Below are positions 1 through 5,661 of a stretch of 5,661 nucleotides of DNA, in pieces. Location of the stretch: NCBI GenBank assembly GCA_905192935.1, contig CAJJMX010000114.1, positions 1 through 5,661 of the forward strand. Direction: 5' to 3'. Origin of the DNA: an uncultured Mailhella sp. (GTDB lineage: Bacteria; Desulfobacterota; Desulfovibrionia; Desulfovibrionales; Desulfovibrionaceae). The notes beneath the pieces are model-generated. The model worked only from the letters and a program-made list of their open reading frames with translations. It searched no databases and was not told the origin of the DNA. Made by a program: the position numbers and the translations under genes. Numbering within the stretch: the first letter of the stretch is position 1; each line of letters begins with the position of its first letter.

Positions 1-1
1 T

Positions 2-712
<711 letters not shown>

Positions 713-727
713 TCGTCAGCCATGCAA

Positions 728-758
728 GGGGTCCGGCCGAAGGCCGGGCCCCTTTTTT
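728..758 (+). terminator. Intrinsic terminator of the serine acetyltransferase gene
   Basis: An 11-base-pair GC-rich stem (728-738 with 742-752, one G-U wobble) closes a three-base GAA loop and runs directly into six T residues (753-758). It begins 15 bases after the stop codon. Stem, loop and T-tract all fit a Rho-independent terminator, so gpsA probably depends on its own promoter. Confidence 0.93.
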
Positions 759-804
759 CATGTCCTCTTCCCCTGAAAAAGCTCCATGCAAGCCTTCCAG
801 GCAT

Positions 805-839
805 CGGCCGTTTTCTCAGAGCCTCGGAGGCTCCGGCCG
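805..839. repeat. Nested inverted repeat (possible hairpin) upstream of gpsA
   Basis: GAGCCTC (819-825) and GAGGCTC (827-833) are perfect inverted repeats around one G, so six pairs with a three-base loop can form in RNA. CGGCCG at 805-810 can pair with CGGCCG at 834-839, adding an outer stem with an 8-base bulge on the left. No T-tract follows, so it is not an obvious terminator. It could be an operator or a leader structure, or chance in GC-rich DNA. Confidence 0.4.
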
Positions 840-963
840 GAAGAAGAACTTTCGTGCCTCAGGAACGCCAACGTTTAAAGAAGCTCATTACCGACCGAAT
901 ACGGCGCTCCTCTCTTCCCTCGCTGTCATGTTCCCGTCACACTTTCAGGCCATACTGCCCGCC

Positions 964-971
964 AAAAGGAG
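964..971 (+). promoter_or_regulatory. Ribosome binding site of gpsA
   Basis: AAAAGGAG lies six bases before the ATG at 978, a strong Shine-Dalgarno match that fixes the gpsA start. Confidence 0.85.
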
Positions 972-977
972 CAGCTC

Positions 978-1991
978 ATGACAGCAGAAACATCCCTTCG
1001 CGTCGCCGTGGCCGGCGGCGGAAGCTGGGGCACGGCGCTGGCCCACGTTCTGGCCGTGGCCGGACACGAGGTCACCCTCGTCCTGCGCGATGCATCCGTG
1101 GCGCAGGCCGTCAACACAAGGCATGAAAATCCTCGTTATCTTCCGGGCAAAGCCATACATCCCGGTGTGAAGGCATCCACCTCTCAGGATGCTCTTCATA
1201 GCGCGGACCTGCTGGTCATGGCCGTCCCCTGCCAGCATCAGAGAAGCTGGCTTGAAAACGCGCGCAGCTCTCTTCCCCGCCGCTGCCTCGTGGTCAACGC
1301 CTCCAAGGGGCTGGAAAACGGGACCTGCCTCACCATGAGTCGTGTGGTCGCCGAGGAACTTGCCCCGCTTCATCCGCGCTATGCCGTGCTTTCCGGCCCG
1401 TCCTTTGCCGCCGAGGTCATGGACGGACAGCCCACGGCCGTGGTGCTCGGCTGCGAAGACGAGAATGTCGGCGCAAGACTTCGGGAAATCTTTTCCACTC
1501 CCTTTTTCCGCTGCTATTCCAGTACCGATGTCACGGGCGTGGAAACGGGCGGCGCGCTCAAGAACGTCATGGCCATTGCGGCAGGCATAGGCGACGGCCT
1601 GGGATTCGGCTCCAACGCCCGCGCGGCTCTCATCACGCGGGGGCTTGCGGAACTGTCCCGACTCGGCACGGCCATGGGCGCAAGGCCTCTCACCTTCATG
1701 GGGCTCTCAGGACTCGGCGATCTCGTGCTCACCTGTACCGGCGGACTTTCCCGCAACCGTCAGGTGGGACTGCGTCTCGGCCGGGGCGAAAAGCTGGAGG
1801 AAATCGTCGCGTCCCTCGGCATGGTGGCCGAAGGCGTAAAAACGGCCGTGGCCGCAAGGGACCTTGCCCGGAAGCTTCACGTTTCCGTGCCCGTCACCGA
1901 GGCCATGTGCCGCGTGCTTCATGAAAATGCCGACCCGGCAATGGCCGTGCGCAGTCTCATGGAACGGCCGCTCAAGGAAGAACAGGAGTAA
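978..1991 (+). CDS. gpsA: NAD(P)H-dependent glycerol-3-phosphate dehydrogenase
   Basis: GpsA reduces dihydroxyacetone phosphate to sn-glycerol-3-phosphate, the backbone for membrane phospholipids, in the cytoplasm. The 337-residue protein has the usual family length. The N-terminal Rossmann fold shows the dinucleotide-binding motif GGGSWG at residues 13-18 with hydrophobic strands before it. NASKGLENG (107-115) and SGPSFAAEV (139-147) are typical family blocks. The C-terminal helical domain carries GGALKNV (191-197), in which K195 is the expected catalytic lysine. It also has GSNARAALITRG (211-222) and GLSGLGDLVLTCTG (242-255), which contribute to substrate and cofactor binding. Every expected motif is present with no break. 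The start is set by AAAAGGAG six bases upstream. The gene sits alone, with a terminator upstream and a convergent regulator gene downstream, so it is probably monocistronic. Confidence 0.97.
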   Translation: MTAETSLRVAVAGGGSWGTALAHVLAVAGHEVTLVLRDASVAQAVNTRHENPRYLPGKAIHPGVKASTSQDALHSADLLVMAVPCQHQRSWLENARSSLPRRCLVVNASKGLENGTCLTMSRVVAEELAPLHPRYAVLSGPSFAAEVMDGQPTAVVLGCEDENVGARLREIFSTPFFRCYSSTDVTGVETGGALKNVMAIAAGIGDGLGFGSNARAALITRGLAELSRLGTAMGARPLTFMGLSGLGDLVLTCTGGLSRNRQVGLRLGRGEKLEEIVASLGMVAEGVKTAVAARDLARKLHVSVPVTEAMCRVLHENADPAMAVRSLMERPLKEEQE

Positions 1992-2039
1992 AAAGGCGGC
2001 CGGCCCTCTTTTCCCCGTGCCTATCCCGGGAAGGGCCGG
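1990..2039 (-). terminator. Candidate terminator between convergent gpsA and the AraC-family gene
   Basis: CCGGCCCT (2000-2007) and AGGGCCGG (2032-2039) form a perfect 8-base-pair stem. Four more pairs (TCCC with GGGA) can form inside it. Read on the minus strand, the stem is followed after five bases by TTTTT (complement of 1990-1994), which suits the regulator gene ending at 2165. The gap between stem and T-tract and the large loop weaken the call. On the plus strand no T-tract follows, though the hairpin begins within ten bases of the gpsA stop codon. The left arm includes the palindrome GGCCGGCC (1998-2005). Confidence 0.42.
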
Positions 2040-2164
2040 GAAACTTGCGTTCCTGACGCCCTTCCTCCGGCCCCGACGCCGTTCTGCACGTCGCGCTCCC
2101 GGAACTTTGCCCCAGCTCAGGCCATCGTTCCGAAGAAGAGTATGCCCCCTTCCGTCCTTCCCCT
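1992..2164. other. Convergent intergenic region between gpsA and the AraC-family gene
   Basis: These 173 bases lie between two gene ends. Apart from the hairpin at 2000-2039 I see no structure, and no open frame here has a ribosome binding site or a recognisable product. Confidence 0.5.
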
Positions 2165-3073
2165 CTATCTGCCGGAGCTGGCGTTCTTCAGACGAGTGAT
2201 GTTTCTGTGCGGCGGCTCGCCGAAAAGACGCTTGTACTCACGATTGAACTGCGTCGGGCTCTCATAGCCGACGGCAAGTCCGGCGCTTGCCGCGTCCACG
2301 CGCTCCGCAAGCATGAGCCGCTGGGCCTCGAAAAGACGCAGTCTCTTGTGAAACTGCAAAGGACTCAGACTGGTCACTTCCTTGAAATGCCGGTGGAACG
2401 TGGATGTGGCCATATTCACGCGCCGGGCCAGCTCCTCGACTTGAAGGGGAGAACGGTAGTTGTCCCGCAGCCAGGTGACGGCCTGCGCTATCTGCATGCT
2501 CTGAGACCCCAGAGTGTGGAAGCGGCGCAAAAATTCTCCCTGCGAACCGATGAGTATCCTGTAATAGATTTCGCGGACGATCATGGGCGCAAGCACGGCA
2601 ATCTGCTCCGGCCTGTCCAGAAGCTCCGTCAGGCGCAGGAAGGCATCGAGCACGGACACATCCACGTCGGCCACGGACACGCCGCGAAGCGGACCTTCCT
2701 CCGTCGCGCCCGAAACGGGCGGGACTTCCGCCGCCAGTCTGGCAAGCATGAACTTGTCCACTTCCAGCGACAGACACAGAAAAGGAGCCTCCTCCGTGCC
2801 GTCCATGACATAGAAGGAGCTCGGCACGTCCACGCCCACGACAAGACACTGCCCCTCGCCGTAGACATATTCCTCCGTGCCTATGACGGACTTCTTCCGG
2901 CCCTGAAGCATGACGCCTATGCACGGATGATACAGGCTGTTCTCAAGCACGTCATGCGCGAGCCGGCGCGACATGCTCAGGCCCGGAACTTCCGTCTGCC
3001 TCAGGCCGTTCTCCGGCATGTGGCGCAGCACCAGTTCCTTGAGACGATCGTTGATACGCTTCCATTCATTCAT
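2165..3073 (-). CDS. AraC-family transcriptional regulator with AraC_N domain
   Basis: This is a DNA-binding regulator of 302 residues. The N-terminal part (about 20-180) matches the AraC_N type of sensor domain, with HPCIGVMLQGRK at 49-60 and a segment around DVPSSFYVMDG (82-92) in the expected order. The C-terminal part (about 192-296) is the double helix-turn-helix. The first is near 210-230 (QVEELARRVNMATSTFHRHF) and the second near 258-284, with the family signature around VGYESPTQFNREYKRLFG. The ATG at 3073 is chosen because AAGGGAGGT precedes it at good spacing. The same frame is open further upstream to 3502, but that stretch is antisense to the permease gene and resembles no regulator. 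YqhC of E. coli has the same domain layout, but the ligand cannot be read from sequence. The gene is divergent from the TSUP permease gene, its most likely target besides itself. Confidence 0.92.
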   Translation of the reverse strand: MNEWKRINDRLKELVLRHMPENGLRQTEVPGLSMSRRLAHDVLENSLYHPCIGVMLQGRKKSVIGTEEYVYGEGQCLVVGVDVPSSFYVMDGTEEAPFLCLSLEVDKFMLARLAAEVPPVSGATEEGPLRGVSVADVDVSVLDAFLRLTELLDRPEQIAVLAPMIVREIYYRILIGSQGEFLRRFHTLGSQSMQIAQAVTWLRDNYRSPLQVEELARRVNMATSTFHRHFKEVTSLSPLQFHKRLRLFEAQRLMLAERVDAASAGLAVGYESPTQFNREYKRLFGEPPHRNITRLKNASSGR

Positions 3074-3077
3074 GCGA

Positions 3078-3086
3078 ACCTCCCTT
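3078..3086 (-). promoter_or_regulatory. Ribosome binding site that decides the regulator's start
   Basis: On the minus strand AAGGGAGGT ends four bases before the ATG at 3073. It is a near-ideal Shine-Dalgarno sequence and argues against any of the longer in-frame starts up to 3502. Confidence 0.85.
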
Positions 3087-3148
3087 GCCGGACCCCCGCT
3101 CCGCACACCGCAGCGCTCCGGACGCATCTTCTCCCTTGAGAGAACAAA

Positions 3149-3178
3149 ATGATACGTCCGTCCCCGGGAACCAGACAG
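3149..3178 (-). promoter_or_regulatory. Possible promoter of the AraC-family gene
   Basis: On the minus strand TATCAT (3154-3149) matches five of six bases of the sigma-70 -10 consensus. A weak -35 (CTGTCT, 3178-3173, three of six) lies 18 bases upstream. Transcription would start near 3142, leaving a leader of about 70 bases. The weak -35 would fit an activator-dependent or autoregulated promoter, but this is inference. Confidence 0.28.
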
Positions 3179-3236
3179 ATACGATTCCTTCTTTTTCTTG
3201 CCTGATCCTCTCATGGCTCCGCCCCGAAGTCCATTT

Positions 3237-3265
3237 TCGACAAAGCCCGCGATTTCGGCTACAAG
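3237..3265 (+). promoter_or_regulatory. Possible sigma-70 promoter of the TSUP permease gene
   Basis: TCGACA (3237-3242, five of six to the -35 consensus) is followed after exactly 17 bases by TACAAG (3260-3265, four of six to the -10 consensus). Transcription would begin near 3272, about 28 bases before the ATG at 3300. If correct, it also rules out the upstream TTG start at 3198. Confidence 0.42.
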
Positions 3266-3299
3266 GACCTGTCTGTGCAACATCAATAAGGCCTTTGTC

Positions 3300-4064
3300 A
3301 TGGAACTTTCCCTTGTCGTCATCGTCATTTTGTGCCTGTTCTTCTTCCTTGCCGGTTTCGTGGATTCCGTGGCCGGAGGCGGCGGCCTCATCTCCACTCC
3401 CGCCATGCTTCTGTGCGGCCTGCCGCCCCATGTCGCTCTCGGCACCGGAAAGTTTGCAAGCACTCTCGGGTCCCTCACCTCGCTGTGGACCTTTGCCCGC
3501 AATCATCTGGTGGTGCTGCGCATCGCTCCCGCAGGCTTCATCTCGGCCTTCATCGGCGGCATGGCCGGTTCCACACTCGCCATGCACGTGGACAGCGCCC
3601 TGCTCGGCAAGCTCCTCATTTTTCTGCTGCCCATCGGCATGGTCATCTCTCTGTTTTCGGGAAGACTCGTCAGCGAAGAAGGAGAACTGCCGGAAAGACA
3701 TCTCTTCACCCGCGTCATCATCATGGGCTTTTTCATCGGCGCCTACGACGGCTTCTTCGGCCCCGGCACGGGCAGCTTCTTCATCATAGCCCAGCACCTC
3801 GTTCTGCGCATGGGACTTGTGCGCGCCTCGGCCACGGCCAAGGTGTTCAACCTCGCTTCCAACGCCGGAGCCTTCACCATGTTCGCCTCCGGCGGCGTGG
3901 TGCTCTATGCCCTCGGCATTCCCTGCGCCGTGGCCAATATTCTCGGCAATCAGCTCGGCACGCATCTGGCCATCCGCATAGGCACGCGCATGGTCAGAAA
4001 CTTTCTCTACGTCACCCTCACTCTGCTCCTCATCTCGCTCATCTACCGCTTTTTCCTTGCCTGA
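3300..4064 (+). CDS. TSUP family membrane permease (TauE/SafE/YfcA-like, DUF81)
   Basis: This 254-residue inner-membrane protein has about seven to eight hydrophobic segments and belongs to the TSUP family. Characterised members move sulfite, sulfoacetate, taurine-related compounds or other small anions. The two-halves architecture of the family is visible. AGFVDSVAGGGGL (18-30) in the first half matches GAYDGFFGPGTGS (147-159) in the second, and GTGKFASTLGS (48-58) matches ATAKVFNLASN (178-188). Key residues D22/D150 and K51/K181 therefore recur about 130 residues apart. The motifs resemble E. coli YfcA. The start at 3300 puts the first membrane helix at residue 4; its ribosome binding site (AAGG, eight bases upstream) is weak. 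The frame is open back to a TTG at 3198, but that extension is polar, lacks a ribosome binding site and overlaps the likely promoter. The divergent AraC-family gene probably controls it. In a sulfur-metabolising bacterium a sulfur oxyanion is a plausible substrate, but this is unproven. Confidence 0.88.
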   Translation: MELSLVVIVILCLFFFLAGFVDSVAGGGGLISTPAMLLCGLPPHVALGTGKFASTLGSLTSLWTFARNHLVVLRIAPAGFISAFIGGMAGSTLAMHVDSALLGKLLIFLLPIGMVISLFSGRLVSEEGELPERHLFTRVIIMGFFIGAYDGFFGPGTGSFFIIAQHLVLRMGLVRASATAKVFNLASNAGAFTMFASGGVVLYALGIPCAVANILGNQLGTHLAIRIGTRMVRNFLYVTLTLLLISLIYRFFLA

Positions 4065-4113
4065 CAAAAAATTCCGCCGAAGGATGAAATCCCCCTCTGG
4101 ACACGCTTTCCGA

Positions 4114-4140
4114 TTGCTGACATTATCTTAACAATAATAT
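4114..4140 (+). promoter_or_regulatory. Possible promoter or operator upstream of the DUF1538 gene
   Basis: The 101-base gap before the DUF1538 gene contains the most AT-rich patch of the window (about 4121-4142). TTGCTG (4114-4119) and TAATAT (4135-4140) could be -35 and -10 elements, though the 15-base spacer is short and each match is only partial. ATTAT (4122-4126) and ATAAT (4134-4138) form a small dyad inside the patch that might be an operator. I see no terminator after the permease gene, so read-through from it is also possible. Confidence 0.33.
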
Positions 4141-4154
4141 TTCCTATCAACCTG

Positions 4155-4161
4155 AAAGGAG
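4155..4161 (+). promoter_or_regulatory. Ribosome binding site of the DUF1538 gene
   Basis: AAAGGAG lies four bases before the ATG at 4166. It is a strong match at slightly short spacing and supports this start. Confidence 0.8.
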
Positions 4162-4165
4162 CCCC

Positions 4166-5620
4166 ATGCTCTTCATCGAGAAATGCAAGGAGTCGGTGAT
4201 ATCGGTCGTGCCGATAGTCCTTCTGGTCCTCCTGCTTCATCTGACAGTTGCGCCCCTCGGCGACGCCCTGCCGAGATTTCTCGCGGGCGCCGTGCTCTTC
4301 ATCATCGGACTCGGCCTGTTTCTGGTGGGCGCCGACATCGGCGTTCTTCCCGTGGGACAGAAGGTCGGCTCCACGCTCACCGGAAAACGCAATCTCCCCC
4401 TCATGCTGGTCGTGGGCTTCGTGGTGGGCTTCATCATCACCGTGGCCGAGCCCGACGTGCAGGTGCTGGCCGCCCAGGTCACGGGCGTGGCCCCGGTCAT
4501 TGCGCCCATGGCCCTCGTGTGCATCATCGCCGCAGGCGTGGGCTTCTTCGTGGCCGTGGCCATGGGACGCATCATTTTTCAGCTGCCGCTCAAGCTTCTG
4601 CTCTTTCTCTGCTACGCTGCGGTCTTCCTCTGCGCTGCCTTCACGCCCGATCTCTTTCTCGGCATAGGCTTCGACGCGGGCGGCGCCACCACCGGCCCCA
4701 TGACCGTGCCCTTCATCATGGCGCTCGGCGTGGGCGTGGCGGCGGTTCGCGGCGGCAGCCATGCCGGAGACGACAGCTTCGGCTTCGTGGGACTGGCTTC
4801 CGTAGGTCCCATTCTTGCCGTGCTCATGCTCGGGCTCTTCGCCTCTCCCTCCGCGCCGGCCGCCGCCTCCGCAGCAGAAGAAATTCCCATGGGACTTGCC
4901 GCACACTTTCTGCATCTGCTGCCGGAAGTGACGCATGAAGTGGCCATGGCTCTCGGTCCGCTCGCCGTGCTCTTCCTGCTGTTCCGCCTCTTTCTCATCA
5001 GACTTTCCCGCAGACAGACGCTGCGCATGGTCATGGGCCTCGTGTACACCTTCTTCGGCGTCGTTCTCTTCTTCCTCGGGGTGAAGGGAGGCTTCATGCC
5101 CGCAGGCGACGCCCTCGGCGCGCTGCTCTCCGCTCCCGAACACCGCTTTCTGCTCATTCCCGTGGCGCTCGTTCTCGGTGCCGTGGTGGTCTGCGCCGAG
5201 CCCGCCGTGTGGATCCTCACCGAACAGGTGGAACAGGTTTCCGGCGGCGCCATACGCCGTACGCTCATGCTGACGGCTCTTTCCGCAGGGGTGTCGCTCG
5301 CCGTGGGGATCGCCATGTACCGGGTCATCTCGGGCACGAGCCTGTGGTTCTTCCTCATTCCGGGCTACGGCGCGGCTCTGCTGCTCATGCGCTTCTGTCC
5401 GAAAATGTTCACGGCCATCGCCTTCGACTCCGGCGGCGTGGCTTCCGGCCCCATGGCCTCCACCTTCATCCTCGCCTTCATGCTGGGGGTGTCCAAGGGC
5501 GTGGGCGGCAATCCCGCCGTGGATGCCTTCGGCGGCATTGCCATGATCGCCATGACTCCGCTCATCGCCATACAGCTTCTGGGCATCGTTTTCAGCCGCA
5601 GAACGGGAGATCGCGCATGA
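4166..5620 (+). CDS. DUF1538 family membrane protein with two tandem repeats
   Basis: This 484-residue, very hydrophobic protein has roughly twelve to fourteen membrane segments. I assign it to DUF1538, a family without an established function. Two copies of one unit are evident, about residues 40-224 and 290-474. AEPDVQVL (94-101) repeats as AEPAVWIL (344-351). FDAGGATTGPMT (169-180) repeats as FDSGGVASGPMA (420-431). DDSFG (202-206) repeats as VDAFG (452-456). The copies are offset by 250-251 residues. They are joined by an Ala-rich loop and a further helix with a basic stretch (about 225-288). Acidic residues E95/E345 and D170/D421 sit in hydrophobic or Gly-rich surroundings, as in transporters that couple to ions, which is inference. 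The ATG is preceded by AAAGGAG. The stop codon overlaps the next start by four bases (ATGA), so the two genes should be translationally coupled. The substrate cannot be named from sequence. Confidence 0.87.
   Translation: MLFIEKCKESVISVVPIVLLVLLLHLTVAPLGDALPRFLAGAVLFIIGLGLFLVGADIGVLPVGQKVGSTLTGKRNLPLMLVVGFVVGFIITVAEPDVQVLAAQVTGVAPVIAPMALVCIIAAGVGFFVAVAMGRIIFQLPLKLLLFLCYAAVFLCAAFTPDLFLGIGFDAGGATTGPMTVPFIMALGVGVAAVRGGSHAGDDSFGFVGLASVGPILAVLMLGLFASPSAPAAASAAEEIPMGLAAHFLHLLPEVTHEVAMALGPLAVLFLLFRLFLIRLSRRQTLRMVMGLVYTFFGVVLFFLGVKGGFMPAGDALGALLSAPEHRFLLIPVALVLGAVVVCAEPAVWILTEQVEQVSGGAIRRTLMLTALSAGVSLAVGIAMYRVISGTSLWFFLIPGYGAALLLMRFCPKMFTAIAFDSGGVASGPMASTFILAFMLGVSKGVGGNPAVDAFGGIAMIAMTPLIAIQLLGIVFSRRTGDRA
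5605..5609 (+). promoter_or_regulatory. Ribosome binding site of the downstream gene inside the DUF1538 gene
   Basis: GGGAG lies within the last codons of the DUF1538 gene, seven bases before the ATG at 5617. It supports a real start there, and with the ATGA overlap suggests coupled translation. Confidence 0.6.
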
Positions 5621-5661
5621 ACAACCATCGCAACGAAAGCGCAGGCAAACTGCTTGTCGTC
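5617..5661 (+). CDS. Start of a coupled downstream gene, possibly P-II-like (3' end missing)
   Basis: Only 15 codons are visible (MNNHRNESAGKLLVV), starting in the ATGA overlap with the DUF1538 stop codon and preceded by GGGAG at seven bases. After a polar lead of about ten residues, KLLVV looks like a first beta strand. My recollection of family neighbourhoods is that DUF1538 genes often precede a gene for a P-II family nitrogen-regulator-like protein, and P-II-like proteins commonly open with such a strand. That would suggest a cytoplasmic trimer controlling the membrane protein. The visible sequence is too short to prove this. That a gene starts here is much more certain than what it encodes. 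Confidence 0.6.
   Translation, partial: MNNHRNESAGKLLVV

Larger units (their letters stand above)
713..977. other. Intergenic region between the serine acetyltransferase gene and gpsA
   Basis: This 265-base gap holds the terminator at 728-758, a perfect 7-base inverted repeat at 819-833 and the gpsA ribosome binding site. Frames that stay open here have no ribosome binding site and no recognisable protein. A gpsA promoter is expected, but I could not find a convincing -35/-10 pair: TTTAAA at 874-879 is a weak -10 candidate without a matching -35. Confidence 0.6.

Noticed and set aside
2207..3139. A 310-residue open frame on the plus strand opposite the AraC-family gene
   Set aside because: It is rich in His, Arg and Gln and has no recognisable domain or ribosome binding site. 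Long antisense frames are expected opposite GC-rich genes with strong codon bias.
3198..3299. Permease start at the TTG at 3198
   Set aside because: The extension is polar, has no ribosome binding site and contains the candidate promoter. The ATG at 3300 places the first membrane helix where the family has it.
3074..3502. N-terminal extension of the AraC-family protein to 445 residues
   Set aside because: The extra 143 residues are antisense to the permease gene, are basic and low in complexity, and match no regulator domain. A near-ideal ribosome binding site at 3078-3086 marks the ATG at 3073.
3066..4067. A 333-residue minus-strand frame opposite the TSUP permease gene
   Set aside because: It shows the same antisense composition bias, and its end overlaps the start of the AraC-family gene. 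The plus-strand frame has clear TSUP motifs.
4068..4097. A terminator after the TSUP permease gene
   Set aside because: Only a four-base-pair stem (GGAT-GAA-ATCC) can form and no T-tract follows, so it would not be stable enough.
4095..4120. A sigma-54 promoter before the DUF1538 gene (GG near 4099 and GC at 4116-4117)
   Set aside because: The spacing between the GG and GC elements is about 15 bases instead of the required 10, and the flanking consensus is poor.
4043..5143. A 366-residue open frame on the minus strand opposite the DUF1538 gene
   Set aside because: It is a His/Glu/Gly-rich low-complexity product from the complement of GC-ending codons, without a ribosome binding site or family resemblance. 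The plus-strand membrane protein explains the region.

Overview
The window looks like the chromosome of a high-GC member of the Desulfovibrionaceae or a close relative (sulfate- or sulfite-reducing Desulfobacterota). I infer this from the strongly GC-ending codons, the EpsC-type serine acetyltransferase, and the mix of a YfcA-like TSUP permease with a two-repeat DUF1538 membrane protein. No rRNA or other marker gene is present, so the assignment is soft. I see no tRNA or rRNA gene, insertion sequence, CRISPR array or phage gene.

Layout: (1) Positions 2-712 hold the 3' part of a serine O-acetyltransferase gene (cysteine synthesis), closed by a textbook intrinsic terminator at 728-758. (2) After a 265-base gap with only one notable dyad, gpsA (978-1991, glycerol-3-phosphate dehydrogenase, phospholipid precursor synthesis) is complete. 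(3) A 173-base convergent gap carries a long hairpin that may end the facing transcripts. (4) An AraC-family regulator lies on the minus strand (2165-3073). (5) A 226-base divergent promoter region separates it from a TSUP-family permease on the plus strand (3300-4064). (6) A 101-base gap with an AT-rich promoter-like patch leads to a 484-residue DUF1538 membrane protein (4166-5620). Its stop overlaps the start of a further gene (from 5617) that runs off the window.

How the genes may work together: the first two genes are housekeeping metabolism and appear independently transcribed. The AraC regulator and the TSUP permease are divergent, the usual arrangement of a local regulator and its target. 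The DUF1538 protein and the next gene overlap by four bases and are almost certainly translated together. From recall of typical neighbourhoods the partner may be a P-II-like regulatory protein, but only 15 codons are visible. The most interesting part is this last pair: a duplicated, probably ion-coupled membrane protein of unknown substrate with a coupled partner. Nothing in the window amounts to a demonstrably new system.
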